Assembly: GCA_014529385.2 (NCBI GenBank)
Contig: CM043959.1
Location: forward strand, 7,991,026 to 8,055,025
Direction of reading: 5' to 3'
From: Adiantum capillus-veneris
Lineage: Eukaryota > Streptophyta > Polypodiopsida > Polypodiales > Pteridaceae
DNA: 64,000 nt
Part shown: positions 45,610 to 57,642 of the stretch, piece by piece
Position numbering within the stretch: position 1 is the stretch's first letter
Layout: the number at the start of each line of letters is the position of its first letter
Notes under the pieces: generated by a model
The model's input: only the letters and a program-made list of their open reading frames with translations
What the model was told of the DNA's origin: nothing
Databases searched by the model: none
Position numbers and translations under genes: made by a program

Positions 45610-45638
45610 CGATCGTGATTATGTTAATGAAATCCTTG
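45610..45638 (-). repeat. right terminal inverted repeat of hAT
   Basis: Read inward from 45638 the end is CAAGGATTTCATTAACATAATCACG, matching the left end. Confidence 0.85.
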
Positions 45639-45646
45639 TTTGGAGC
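45639..45646. repeat. right 8-bp target site duplication of hAT
   Basis: TTTGGAGC; the left copy is TTTGAAGC. Confidence 0.85.
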
Positions 45647-46539
45647 TGTGCTATGAGGGAGTTAGCATAGACTCTACGCATTGCACTTTTTATCATGGTA
45701 TTCTATGAGCACTAATGGTTTAGAATAAGGTATTTTGTGGGACTCAATGAGTTCAGAGTTTGCAAAATTTCTCCTATATAGGGAGTTCCAAGTGTTAAAC
45801 CATAAAAATGTGCTCTAATTGCCAGACAAACACCAAGGTTTAGGGGAGAATTTTATGAGGAGGACCCAAGGGGAATCTAGAACTTATAAAGGAAGACTTT
45901 TATCCTATAATTGGGGCATCTCAATCAATGAATAAACTATTGTCTCTCTCTCTCTCACACACAAAAATCATCTTGTTAATGTCTACTCACTAACCGCTAC
46001 CATCTTTTTCTCTCTCCCCATTAGTAGAATATGTTGCCAATAAGTGGTGCACTTGTATTCACACTCTTTGTATGAACACACACTATACTAGATTTAGTGA
46101 TTATAATGAAATGTATAGCTTTAGAAAGTGTATTTGTGCATCTTGGATTAAGCTCCTAGTGCACTATACTTTGTATTTTCTAAATTATTTTTTTGGGGGG
46201 GGAAGAGGAAGGGTGGTGCCTCATGGTATATCATGTTGTATGTGTACCTTGCACTAGACTCTAGGAAATGCACTTTGCATCATGGTATTCTATGAGCACT
46301 GAGTTTTGGAACAAGGTATTTTGTGGGATTTGAGTCTTTGTTTTGGGAAAATTCTCCCACCGGGTGTGCCAGGTGTTAAATAATAATAGTGTGCACTAAT
46401 TCAAGGCAAGCACTAAGGTCTAGAAGAATTCAAGGTTTGCCTAGGAGGAGGCACCAAGGGGCATGTGAAAACTCTAAAAGAGATCTTTATGTTGTAATCA
46501 AGGCATCTCAATGAGGTAGCAAAAATCATTGTGACTATT

Positions 46540-46572
<33 letters not shown>

Positions 46573-46634
46573 ATGTGTCATCTTGCTCATGCCTTCTCAC
46601 ACTAACCACTACCATCTTTCTCTCTCCCCCCATT
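45647..46634. repeat. pair of diverged direct repeats, about 385 bp each
   Basis: The block 45660-46023 (CATGGTATTCTATGAGCACT, AAGGTATTTTGTGGGA, GGGGCATCTCAAT- or AAGGCATCTCAATGA-like, a CT tract, then CTAACCGCTACCATC) recurs at about 46255-46634 with many changes. The repeats are about 610 bp apart and both end in TCTCTCTCCCC. Each contains a (CT)n tract at the same place (near 45940 and 46540). They look like two LTR copies, perhaps belonging to decayed element D. The intervening 230 bp have no coding. Confidence 0.7.
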
Positions 46635-46639
46635 AACAT

Positions 46640-49600
46640 GACAAACATATTTTTACATTCCATTCCACCAGTAGAGCAATCCTTGATTTTGACAAAAGTT
46701 TCCAATACCCCTCTATGTCCAACCCATAGGCTTTCATGAGACTCTTTGATCATTTTCTTTATCACAAACAACCCATTGCACTACCCCTCTTGAACACTTT
46801 GGCTACTTCCACAAATGACCATATCTTGAAAAGTAGCCATAAGAATTTTTCTTGATCCTCTTGTACTCTTGATCACTCAATCACTCTTGCGTGGTAAGAG
46901 TGCTGAGGTAGATAACTATCAAAATCCATTCTCCATCGTACATCTCTTAAAAAAAGACGTCAAAAACATGAACAAGGTACCACAAATTTAATGTAAATGA
47001 GAAGAGGTGTAGAGCTTTAAGCCCACATAATCACTAGTGGTAATAATTGGTGGTAAGCATCTCCTCTTCATCTTCATACCTTGCCCTTGACAACATATTT
47101 GCAGTAGGGTTATCTCTACCTACAATAGGGTTATATGCATATCGACCTCTTCATCTCCATACCTTGCCCTTGAAAACATATTTGCAATAGGGTTATCTCT
47201 ACTTGCAATACGGTTATATGACAAAACTCAAGATTAAGAAACTTAATAAAGTCTATCCATTGCAACATTGCAATGTCCAGAGTCTAGCAATTTGCTATCA
47301 TCCCTATCAATGGAAAACAATTTGTCTCTACCACAACTGAAGCACCTATGAAATATTCTTTGTTAGATCTCAATGTAGTAAGAACACCCCAAATTTCTCT
47401 CTTAACCTATGGTTAATATCTTTGATGAGCATTAAGCACTTTTGCCCCAAATTGGATTGTGTAGCTATGACCATATTCATCATCTTGAACTATAGCCCAC
47501 CCATTGGGCTAGTCTCAACGGTTAAGATCACTAGACTTTCACACCTATAGTCAACCTTTCTCAAGGTAAGACAGTCAAGAAGCATATTCTTCATTCCTTT
47601 GATGGACTTCAATTGAACTTCTTCCCATACAAACCTTTTACCCTTCCTTAGCAATTGATAAAGCACCTTTGCAACAAGAGCAATGTGTGGAAACCAAATG
47701 AGGTAAAATGCACATGCACTCAAAAACCTTCGCTGATCTTTTCTCTCATCCTTGAACTCTTCTTCACATCCCTCAATTTGCAAATCATCAATGAAAGGCA
47801 TAGTAATGTGAGAAATAAAATCCATGAATACCTTTATCATGCCATTCATCATGTGAGGTAGCTAAAAATATTCATATCTTGAGTTAAGATGACCCATAGA
47901 GTAAATAGATCTACCTCAAAAGGCTTCAGCAAACTCATCCACAATTGGACCTGTGACTATATCGTGGATTGTTACCTTGTTGATCGGCTACATGTCATGA
48001 ACGAACCTTAGGGTACCATTCTTCTTTGGAATAGTGAACCACAAATTTGAGTATGGTGCACATGATGGTTCCAAGATACCCATCCGTATCTTCTAACTAA
48101 GAAAATCAATGAGATTTTTTGATTGAGCTTTGGGTACTCAAATAGGACGTAAACTCCATGGCATGTGAGGAACAATAAATATAGCCATATGGGAAACAAC
48201 ATTTGGATTTGCACACCCAATCTCACTTGGCTCAAAAGAAAAGGATTTAACATGATTTCCAAGAATCTCTTGAAATCATTTGATCTCCTGTCCGGTAAGA
48301 AAAACCTGCTTCCCAATCTTCAACTACTTCAATGTCTCTTCAATGAGTTTATGACCACTTTTCCTTGGATCTCTCAGCATAGACTTTTGCAAAGCTTTCT
48401 CTATCACTTCATCACTTCCTTCTAGCAAAGGTGTATCTAGTGCCTCACCTTCTTTGCAATCGATTTATATTTTGTCTTTACTTAGGTTTCAGCTACTTGA
48501 CTTAAATCCTCATTTATATGTGTAAGTGCCTCATATATGTCCAGATCTTCATACATGTCAATTGAATGCACTTTAACAATGTTAGTACTACTTTTTTACT
48601 TGTATTGCTTAATCTCTTCTAGATTTGACATAGTATCCACATAAGAAACCTGTTTAAAGATTCCCAAAATAGCATCATTTGGTTCAAGAAAATCACATCC
48701 CTACAATTAAATCTGAATACCTGAAACATATTGCTTTCTCACTCAGGTAGCTCATTAGACTTCTTGTATGACACATAACCCTCATATATTAATCCCAAAA
48801 ACCCCAACGACAAAGTCTCTCTTTGCAAGAAATTCCCCTTCCCTATACCACCATAGTCCTGCTCCATAGTAGCACCCCAAGAAAATCCTCTGAAAACCTA
48901 TGTTCTTTGAACTCTTTGCATATCTTTGGCAATGGAAGATTGTTAGGCTATCTTTAATTCTGACATTATCAACATGCACAATAAAAAATTGAACAACCCC
49001 TTTTACTATCTCTGCTCAAGATCCTTACATAGGTCGAGCCATCATCTAGCACCTTTGATTCCAATGGCACAACTGTAATGTATATCTATCCCAATATAAG
49101 TTGATAGGAAGACTGCTTGTGTATAAATTTTGTTGTGCATCACAAACATCCCCAATTGTTACCTTAACATTTGTACATGCACTATAAAAATTTCCTAAAA
49201 GCATATTGGTTGCTTGAATCAACCAGTCGTGGTCCGCATCAATGGGCCACTTCCATTTCTAATGCAATCTCTTTGCCATGAGATTACTTTTTGAACCGTG
49301 GTCCACTAGTACTAAGACCATATCTTTAATGTCCCCAAGATTCACAATGGTTTGTGTTGCTGCTCTAGCCCAAAGAGTCCTAGAAAAATGACTTATGGGC
49401 ACAATATCCTCATCTCCATCTTCATTAGAATGAACATGTCTTACCTTAGGTATAATTGGATTTGAAACCACCGCAGTCTTTGACTTTTCATTCACATGCC
49501 GCTTTATAAGTATCCACTCAATCCGTTGAATGATTTGTCTCTTAGGTGTCTTAGCTTCCTGCTCACTTAATGTCTGGAATTTTTTCTTGATAATTTCAAA

Positions 49601-50300
49601 AATATCCTCGTGAAACTCATCTTGGAAATACCCAATATGTCACCTAACATGAGCTCCACCTTACTATTGAGAATGTGCTCTTCAAAAATCCTCTTTGATC
49701 TATAGTCAATTCAATGTCAAAGTTTAGCTTTTAAGAAGGTCCCCTAGGCTTACCTTGCTTCTTGTCTTTTGGGGCCTCTTTAATAATAACCACTTTGGGA
49801 GCACGACTAGGAGAAGGCCCCTTATCTTGCTTACTGCTAGATATGGCAGCTCTCTTTGATGTGAAATACATCATAATGTTGCTCTTGCAGATGTTAAGCC
49901 CAATACATTGAGAATATTAAGTAATTGCACCAAGATATTTTGAAGTCATGGATTAGAAACTTAAACAAATAGATCTTTCCATTTTGTTTTCAATGACCTC
50001 TACTCTTCTATGGATAGCTACTCAGGTTTATTTTCAAATTCTCGTAGCAGTTTTCGTGTAGATAAGTCCTTGTTGTTGTTTTTTTTTTGGATCCATTTCA
50101 TAAAACTTTTTTTAGTTACCCTCTGAGAATCCTCAAGTAAATACTCCTCCTGTAATTCCTTTTTAAAAATTTGCCAATTTGCTCCTTGTGCAATCTCCAT
50201 CTCCCTAGTTCAAGCCCTGAGCTTGTGAGAACTTAATCCTCCCAAAAATATGCTCTTTGAGAGAGCAAAAATCAACCATGGTTACACCTTGAAAGCTTGT
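46640..50300 (-). pseudogene. gypsy element D, heavily decayed gag-pol
   Basis: Fragments occur in the order expected for a minus-strand element. Gag-like FKKELQEEYLLEDSQRVTKK is near 50170. Protease-like VLVLVDHGSKSNLMAKRL (D-H-G in place of D-S/T-G) is near 49310. RT pieces PINKVTIHDIVTGPIVDEF and IYSMGHLNSRYEYF are near 47990-47880, with HITMPFIDDLQIEGCEEE (FIDD catalytic box) near 47800. RNase H connection WFPHIALVAKVLYQLLRKGKRF is near 47690 and LRKVDYRCESLVILTVETSP near 47540. The integrase zinc region ESHESLWVGHRGVLETFVKI is at 46745-46690. Stops and shifts are so many that no domain is intact. An 83-bp direct repeat (47066 and 47149) lies in its 3' part. Confidence 0.75.
47066..47231. 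repeat. 83-bp tandem duplication
   Basis: CTTCATCTTCATACCTTGCC to AGGGTTATATG is repeated with a period of 83 bp and about seven differences. Confidence 0.9.
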
Positions 50301-51606
50301 CCAATTTAGTATGCCAGCTATTTGAGCTTAAAAACTAGTGCTCATTTTCCAAAATCAAGAGAAAAAAAGCTCAAGATCCCCTATTGTACATAGCCTCCTT
50401 CTGTATCACGGTAGAGAAAAAAAGCGGTCTTGATGCCAAAATTTTTCTCCTTGTCTTACTTCTTTATGTGAAAAAGAGAGCGAGCTTAAAGCCTAACTCT
50501 CCTCTTGCCTGCTTCCTTCAATCAAGAGAGAGAGAGAGCTTGTGAAAGGATGAGCCTCGTCTTTTTCTTGCTATCTCCATAGTATTGAATCCCTTCTACA
50601 TCATGCTTTATGATCCCTGTCATGCTAAGATTGAGAGATTAACGATTAGGACATAGAGAAAATCTTGAAAAGGAAAAATAGAAAAGAGGTTTAAAGAAAG
50701 ACTTCTTTGGAGATAGAGATGAAACAAACTAGGGAATAGCTTAAACCCCAAAAGGAAAACAAGGAAAAGGTAAAAGGAGTAGAGTGTTCCAAATCTCATT
50801 AGGTGGTTCATTCTTAGTGTAAAAAGTATTAGAGCCGTTAGAGATTTTTTTGCAAGCCTATGATGCAAGACTGAAGACCAATCAAACTTTAGAGCAAAGA
50901 TGGTTAAAATAAACACATCCCCAATTTGAAACAAAGAGATTGGAAATGTGAAAACGACCCTCATATAGACCATTCAAGCTCTAATGCATGAAAAAAATAC
51001 TAACATTCCTAGCCACCAAGAAGTAATGGCACGAACAACAACTAGGAACCCTACCTCCTCCTATTATAGTTATTTAGATAGAGAAAGATTGGCTTGGTGG
51101 TATAAATGTAAGCATTCATATTCAACTAGCAGATGGATCACATGAGAGAGAACTTGCTGATATTGGAGCGTGAATCAATTTCATGAATTATACATCATAC
51201 CTAAATATTTTAGATGTACAATTGATGCTAAATCAGATAGATCTCCAAGCAGTGAACAAGGGGATGATGGTCAATCTAGTTCAAGTAAATCTATCAATCA
51301 ACATAGATGGCCATCACTGCCCACATTAACTCTATGTAATGGTGGACAGAGGTCTCAATGAGGAAATCATCTTGGGTGTCTAATGGATGCGGACGTACAA
51401 AAAAATTCTAGATTAGCAAGAGGAAACCTAAAATTTCAATCTTAATGGCACCTCTTATGTCACTCCCTTGGCACAAACTGATCATATTTGGGAGGTACAA
51501 CCCGTTCAATTTGATCTTTAAGGTCCCTTGGGTTTTTTTCCTACAAAATTAGAAAATATCTTCTTGGTGGGAGGGGATGTGCATATCTCTCTCACATTTC
51601 TATATA

Positions 51607-51610
<4 letters not shown>
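50301..51610. other. no gene seen
   Basis: AT-rich DNA with short purine-rich tracts (GAGAGAGAGAG near 50525). No motif is recognisable. It separates gypsy D from the LINE. Confidence 0.6.
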
Positions 51611-51673
<63 letters not shown>

Positions 51674-51902
51674 AAACGCAGCCATTTTTTGACCTAGTAG
51701 ACAACAGTCCACTCTTTTGATCATAACTTCTTCATACGAACTCCGATTTGGGTGATCTATAGCCTCAATCGAAGAGCACAAAGTCCTCTACGCATTGATG
51801 TAAAGACAGAATTTTTCAGAGTTATGGAAGGCATTTCTGTAGCAGCGTTTCCGAAGTGAACAGGTTCAACAAAATTGATTCTCATTTCCTATTTTACATA
51901 CA
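51611..51902 (+). other. (CT)n tract and 5' untranslated region of the LINE
   Basis: Thirty CT units (51611-51670) are followed by AAAAAACGCAGCC and about 230 bp leading to ORF1. The tract may be part of the LINE 5' end or the target. An internal promoter is expected in such leaders, but none can be pointed to. Confidence 0.6.
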
Positions 51903-52853
51903 ATGTCTTCCGGCACTCGTAAGGGTCCTTCTTCTTCAACAAGGTCCACAACCATTGTGGAAAATGATCCAAAATCTGCTAAGTGTGGAGATAACAACAC
52001 AACCACCCAACCAATGACATCGGAAACCATGATCATGGCGTACTTGGTATCATTGCAAGAGACCGTAAACAAACAAGGCGAAGACTTACGAGCACTTGCA
52101 ATGGAGAATGGCACACTAAGGGTACTTGTGGTTGAGAATGAGAATCTCAAGAGGACACTTGAGATGCAAACAACACATTTGATGCAGCTTGAAGAGGAAG
52201 TCAAGGAATGTAAACGCTCTCTTGTGGACTTGAATGCTTTGAAGGAGCGGATGAGCAAAGTAGAGCATGACCATGTATTGAAAGAGGAGAAATTTGACAC
52301 TATGAGACGGGATGTATGTGACATGAAAAATGTATGCACAAACAAATCTTGGGCTGATGTATGTGGTAGCAATGTGGTTTCTAATTCCTCACTCATGCAA
52401 GCTATGGTTCAAACAAAGAATGTTGAGAATGTGGATGTGGAGGAGTTGAAGGAACGGGAGCGACATTCCAAGAACATTGTTATTCGTGGAATTCCCGAAG
52501 AGAAGTTAGAGACACCTCCTTCTCTTACCATTGTTATTGAAGATTTCTTCAAAACCCACTTTGGCATGTCCGTAGTTATGGTCTATGGAGCACATAGAGT
52601 GGGGAAGCAAGGAGCTCCTCGCTTGGGAGAACGGCCAATTGTATGCACTATGCCGGATGAGACCAAGCGAAAGATTATCCTTGATAATAGTTGGATCTAT
52701 TTGAGGGATACAAAATGTTTTGTATGTGAAGATCGCACTATTAAGCAACAAAATATGCGTCGCAAGGCATATGAGGAAAAGAATAATAAAAACAAGGAGA
52801 TCTCTCATGAAGAAAATGTGCCCAAGGAGGAGGCAAGTCTCTCAAGCAAATAG
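51903..52853 (+). CDS. LINE ORF1 protein, intact 316 aa
   Basis: The frame is open from ATG to TAG. Residues about 1-40 are Ser/Thr-rich. Residues about 45-125 form a heptad-rich coiled coil (LVVENENLKRTLEMQTTHL, then EEEVKECKRSLVDLNALKER). Residues about 180-285 carry an RRM-like block as in L1 ORF1p (SKNIVIRGIPEEKLE, VMVYGAHRVG, PIVCTMPDETKRKIIL, YLRDTKCFVCEDRT). The tail is Lys/Glu-rich. It is an RNA-binding chaperone that trimerises and coats the element RNA. The ORF2 frame follows in the same frame after the TAG at 52851, which may allow termination-reinitiation or readthrough. No damage is visible in this gene. Confidence 0.85.
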   Translation: MSSGTRKGPSSSTRSTTIVENDPKSAKCGDNNTTTQPMTSETMIMAYLVSLQETVNKQGEDLRALAMENGTLRVLVVENENLKRTLEMQTTHLMQLEEEVKECKRSLVDLNALKERMSKVEHDHVLKEEKFDTMRRDVCDMKNVCTNKSWADVCGSNVVSNSSLMQAMVQTKNVENVDVEELKERERHSKNIVIRGIPEEKLETPPSLTIVIEDFFKTHFGMSVVMVYGAHRVGKQGAPRLGERPIVCTMPDETKRKIILDNSWIYLRDTKCFVCEDRTIKQQNMRRKAYEEKNNKNKEISHEENVPKEEASLSSK

Positions 52854-55800
52854 GGATGTGTGACCTATGAGACCGAGTTACAATTGAAAATATGCTTTTG
52901 AAATTGTAATGGATACCCATGGAATGCGGGGGTTGGCATTGATGAACTAACAAGCAAAGACGATGTTGTACTTCTTGTTGAAACTTGGGAGCATAATACA
53001 CAAAGGATTAACGGTTTGCAGGATTACAATGTACATTCATTGATGTGGTCAAATAATCTCAAGCAACGAAGAGGCCAAGGAGGGTTAGCATGTATGGTTA
53101 AGAAAGTATTGAAAGATTTTGTATCAATTGTGAAAGATGACAAGTACAAACGTTATGTATGGCTGAAAATTATGACACCAAAAAGAGCACCCATTTTTGT
53201 AGCCGGTTGCTACATTCCTCATCATGATTCTCCCTTTTATGCTTGCATGGATAGAGATCAACCATTTTCTGATTTGGAAGAGGACATTTCTTATTTCAAA
53301 GGTGAAGGTGATGTTATTGTATTTGGGGATATGAATGCTCGCACAAAAACATTGCAACATGATACTCAACAATTTGATATGCCATACATTTCAAGGGAGT
53401 TGGAGGAAGTTCACTTGTATGATCGTACTTCAATGGATGAGAAAGAGCCGGATCACTATGGAAAGTTACTTTTACACATGTGTAATAGCACGGGTATGCT
53501 CATTGCCAATGGTGTATCTTTGTGGAGTGGAACCAATGGATTTACATGTAGGAGACATAATGGGGATAGTGTGATTGACTATATGCTAGTCTCTGAAGCC
53601 ATCATGTATCGCATAAAGAGTTTTATGTTTGGTCAATGGACCCCGGAATCCGACCATCGCACCTTATATATTGACCTTTCATGTAGAGAAGCAACTAAGC
53701 ATGATAATCTCAGCCAAAGGAAAGAGAAGTTATCACTATGTATGGATTTCAAACGGGCACCAATGTACATTGAAATGGTTGAGAAAAAATTATGGATGAC
53801 AAAGCTTCAATGTGATGCACCATTGGAAACTAAATGGGAAGCTTTCAAGAAAGCTATTTGTTCTTGTGCTGAAGAATGCTTTGCCATAAAGCATCTCCAT
53901 GGTATCAACAAAGATAGATCACGCAAAAGGTGGTTTGATAAAGAATGTCAAGATGCTCGAAAGTCCTTGATAAAGCTTGATGCAACTATGGACAAAGACA
54001 ACTATCAAAGTCATTTGCATACATACAAGGCATTGATTCAAAAGAAGAGAAGAAGATGGGAAATAAAGCAACAAGAATTTCAAGTCCAAGAAAAGGCACA
54101 TACATGTGGAAGATTTTGGAGAAACTTGAGAGGCAAGCGGGTTGAGAATTTTGGTAACTTGAGTGTAGTGGATATGTACACACATTGTAGGCAATTATAT
54201 GAGCAAGCAAATACTGAAAAAATGCCATTTTATGGTTCACTCCCATGTATGCCGTCTTTTTTTACTATTGAGGATGTATGCGGTGGGCTTGAAAAGTTGG
54301 CCACTCGCAAAGCGGGAGATCTTCAAGGTATCAAGCCGGAGATGATCAAATGGACGGGAGATTTTACCCATGAGTGGATGTGTGATATGTTCAACCTTGC
54401 ACTTCAACATGGTATGCCTTATGATTGGAGTACTAATTGGGTTAAGCCTTTGCATAAAGGAGGGGATGTAAAGAATGTAAGCAACTACCGGACTATAATG
54501 ATTGGGTCTCTTATGGCAAAGTTGTTTGGGTGCATAATGGAGATGAAATTGAGTGATTGAGCTGAAGAGAATGACAAGCGTGCGAAGGGACAAGCGGGTT
54601 TTCGTCAATGCCATAGCACCATTGATCATCTTGTCACTCTTCGTGTTCTCATGGAGGAAAGTCGGTTGAAAGGCAAGCAATTGTATTGTTGTTTTGTGGA
54701 CTTTAAGAAAGCCTTTGATATGATTCCACGTAACAATTTGTGGAGAAGGATTGAAGAACTCCAAGTGCCAAGTGAGTTTATGCTTGCGGTTTCTCGAATC
54801 TATGAGAAGGTGATTTGTCAATTGCGCATGGGAAGAGAAATTTCAAAAAAATTTGTAAGCACTATTGGGGTTAAACAAGGATGTCCATTGTCACCAACTC
54901 TCTTTGGTCTATGCATCGATCAATTGGAACAAATGGTACTTGACTTTATGCAAGAAGAAGGCATTGAAGAGGTCACTATTTGCAATGCGGTAATCATGCT
55001 TTTGTTGTATGCGGATGATGTAGTGCTTCTAGCACACACTTTAGAAGATGCACAAAAGCTTATGGTTGTCCTTGAGAACTTTTGCTTGCATAGTGGGCTG
55101 ATTGTAAATGAATCCAAAACAAAGGTTATGCTTGTGAAAACCAACCGTAAGGAGAAGCCATGCATTGTGTACAACAACGAGACACTTGAAGTTGTTGAGA
55201 GCTTTAAGTACCTTGGCCTTGAGGTTCCATCCAATCACAAGTGGCATGAATGTGCTATGCGTCGTTTGGAAGCGGGAAAGAGAGAATATTATGCATTTGA
55301 GAACATGTGTAATGCGGGAAACATCAAGTGTTGGGTTCTCAAGAAGTATCTTTTTGATGCATTGGTGACACCGGTTCTTCTTTATGGAGTTGAAGTGTGG
55401 GGCGGGAGCATCTCAAAGTCTACTTGGAAAGAGTTTGAGAATGTCCAAAAGTGCTTTCTTACAAACTTTCTGCAAGTTAAGACACAAACACCATATATGC
55501 TCCTACTTCTTGAGTCGGGATCTCTTCCAATTGAGGTTATGGGCATGGAAAGGGTTGTGGAGTACATGATAAAGATGCGTCAAACCCCTCACATCGACTT
55601 CCTACAATTGCATGGGAAGCAAGCAAAAAAGTTCAAAAGACGCATAAAAGCAAGATCTTGAGCACGGGATGGATGCAAGACATAAAGAAGAGGTTTGGGA
55701 GATGGGATGCATTACACTTGCTACATGATGCTTCAATTGACTCTCAAGTGAATGAAGCTTTTCTACAACGCCAATGTATTACGGCTTGGGAGAAATCCGG

Positions 55801-56047
55801 TGGGTCACGCTTCATACATTACACCACCTACATTGCCCCCAACTACAAAACCATGTCCTTCGCTGAGAGAGGAAACCGTACTCACACTTACATGCTTGAG
55901 CCTATTCCCTTGTCCGCGATACGCACTATCGTAGTGATAGCGGGAAAAAGAGCAGTGCAATCGGGTGGCCTCTGTACTCGTGCGCACTCCACAAACCACG
56001 CCTCATGCAAACAAGCAAAGAACAAAACAAAGGGGGAACCACCCTAA
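52854..56047 (+). pseudogene. LINE ORF2: APE endonuclease and reverse transcriptase
   Basis: The protein reads in one frame (that of ORF1) from about 52860. Endonuclease motifs: N in the NCNG segment (about 52905), E in LLVETWEH (about 52975), GDMNART (about 53327), IDYMLVSEA and the catalytic SDHRTL (about 53650). RT motifs: KPLHKGGDVKNVSNYRTI (about 54445), AGFRQCHSTIDHL (about 54590), CCFVDFKKAFDMI (about 54690), GVKQGCPLSPTLFGL (about 54870) and YADDVVLL (about 55005). Breaks: TGA at 52899-52901 and at 54558-54560, both where Trp is expected, and a frame change near 55585 in a C run, after which another frame stays open to 56047. Long open blocks of 514 and 336 codons imply a recent copy. 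Confidence 0.88.
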
Positions 56048-56475
56048 ATTAAGAGGTTTAGGGACCTCACACATAGTGCACATAGGCAAGTGACACTTCT
56101 GGCATTATGATGGCATCAAAACATATGGCAAAACACATAGAAAAAAAGCTTAGGGACCTTATGTAGCATATATATACACAAGACATCAGCTTAACAATAC
56201 AACGGCATCTGATCATACATAACAAGGATATAGAGAAGCAAGCCAAGGATGGCATAATCCCTTGTCGAAAACAATCAACCCAGCAAGTAGGTATGATCCT
56301 ACTAGCAACACATCAATACCGTAGAGAATGATGGCGAGGATGGTGGCCATGGAGCATGAGAGAAGACTCCTTATTTAGGTTTTAGGGCTAGTAATGTAGC
56401 ATACTAGAGGGAGAGAGAGAGAGAGGGAGAGAGAGTAGAGCTCTATCCATAGCTCCTCGTTGTGAGCAATGTCGT
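56048..56475. other. LINE 3' flank, no gene seen
   Basis: There is no poly-A tail or target duplication that would fix the LINE 3' end. A repeated segment TTAGGGACCT occurs at about 56064 and 56149. A GA-rich tract lies at 56408-56434, just before the LTR of element C. Confidence 0.55.
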
Positions 56476-57614
56476 TGTGGGCGGGATGAAAACACACAGA
56501 GCGCCTCTATAACGACCCGACACACACTCTTGGAAAGATACACACACACACTATGGGGCACCACTCGACTTACGCAACACACCTGGCCGAGACAGGTAAC
56601 ACACCTCTGGAGTGAGAGGAGAGAGACTATCCACTTGCCCACTCCACATAGACACACACACACACACACCCAAAAAACTCAGCTTAAAAGAGGAGAATTT
56701 CTGATGTTTAGATACAATTGAGCTTGGGCCAACACAAATGGGGCAAATAGCTCACACAATATGAGTAAAACAAGCCAGATACAATTACAAACTAGAGCAG
56801 AAACTTCGCTCATAGGAGAAACTTACACAGAAAAACAGCAGAAAAAGAGGGATGAATTTGGAAAAATGAACAGCGCCATCGCGTCTGGAACGACCCAAAA
56901 CCCCAGTCTACAATGTCAAAGTGCTCAAATCCGACCTCGGATGAGCAGTTTACGGCCAAAACAGGCTCCAAAATGAGCAAAAACACACCTGCGGCTGTTC
57001 CTCCTCTCTTCTCCACGTTTTTTCTGGTCTTCTCTCAGTTTTTTCAGTTCCCACACTTAGCTTTTTTAGTTGGGCACCCTTGGCCTTTTAGATGACCTCA
57101 AACGGACCCCGAATAGGCCAAAAACTGACCTCGCAGTGCATAGTTGTCACCTTTTTTGCATCATCCGCACACCTGGCACTCATTTCTTTTCAATAATGCG
57201 TCTCGCAACCACATGAAGTGGCCCCAAAAAGTGGTCCTAATGATGACCTTTCTGCATAACTCTCATAAGAAAACACCCACGTTGTGTCCGTATTCATCCA
57301 CATGAAAATATTGACCCCGTTCGCCCTCCTGACGCCACTAGATGCCATCTGACGCACCTGCTTACCTCATGTCGTCGGCCCGTGGATAGCTTCCTCGAGA
57401 ATTTTTACGCGCTACCAACTCCTCATTATTGTAGAAAAAACATAGTGGTAATGGTAATAGTGAAAATCGATGCACTATGTACACCCTGTCCTACCTGTAC
57501 ACATGTGGGCCCCACGTAACCACCTGGCTATGGAAAATGGGCAATCCTTTATTCGATGCACCATGCATGTATATGTACATATGCGCAATCCCTTGATCCA
57601 AAAAACTCCTGACA
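56476..57614 (-). repeat. 3' LTR of element C, 1139 bp
   Basis: On the plus strand it starts TGTGGGCGGGATGAAAACAC and ends CTCCTGACA, giving TG...CA ends. The same start appears at 63980, where the other LTR begins. Inside are (CA)n at about 56650-56670 and a purine/pyrimidine mix. The left flank is CGTCGT; the target duplication cannot be checked because the right LTR runs out of the window. Confidence 0.85.
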
Positions 57615-57617
57615 TAA

Positions 57618-57640
57618 TTTGCCCACCCCCTAGCCTGCTA
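57618..57640 (-). other. polypurine tract of element C
   Basis: On the minus strand the tract reads GGCTAGGGGGTGGGC, then AAATTA, then the LTR start TGTCAGGAG. The gypsy fragment at 10195 has the same layout. It primes plus-strand DNA synthesis. Confidence 0.75.
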
Positions 57641-57642
57641 GA

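Larger units (their letters stand above)
38728..45638. mobile_element. hAT DNA transposon, 6.9 kb, complete ends
   Basis: The left end reads CAAGGATTTAATATTTACAT; the right end, read inward, is CAAGGATTTCATTAACATAA. Both fit the hAT terminal rule C/T-A-A/G-N-G. The flanking 8 bp are duplicated (TTTGAAGC and TTTGGAGC), as hAT insertion produces. Subterminal DNA at both ends carries TGATCAC motifs and GC-rich palindromes around GGGCCC. The transposase is on the minus strand (44435-42227), and a kinase/RING-like broken reading frame is on the plus strand (40496-42094). The two converge with about 130 bp between them. The transposase is frame-shifted, so the copy is not autonomous now. Confidence 0.88.

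Noticed and set aside
52899-54560. TGA recoding (selenocysteine or alternative code) in the LINE ORF2
   Set aside because: Two isolated TGA at expected Trp codons are explained by a G-to-A change each; no SECIS-like element or wider use of TGA was seen.
53919-54821. Minus-strand ORFs of 86-194 codons over the LINE
   Set aside because: They are shadows of the plus-strand endonuclease/RT frame, which has clear catalytic motifs.
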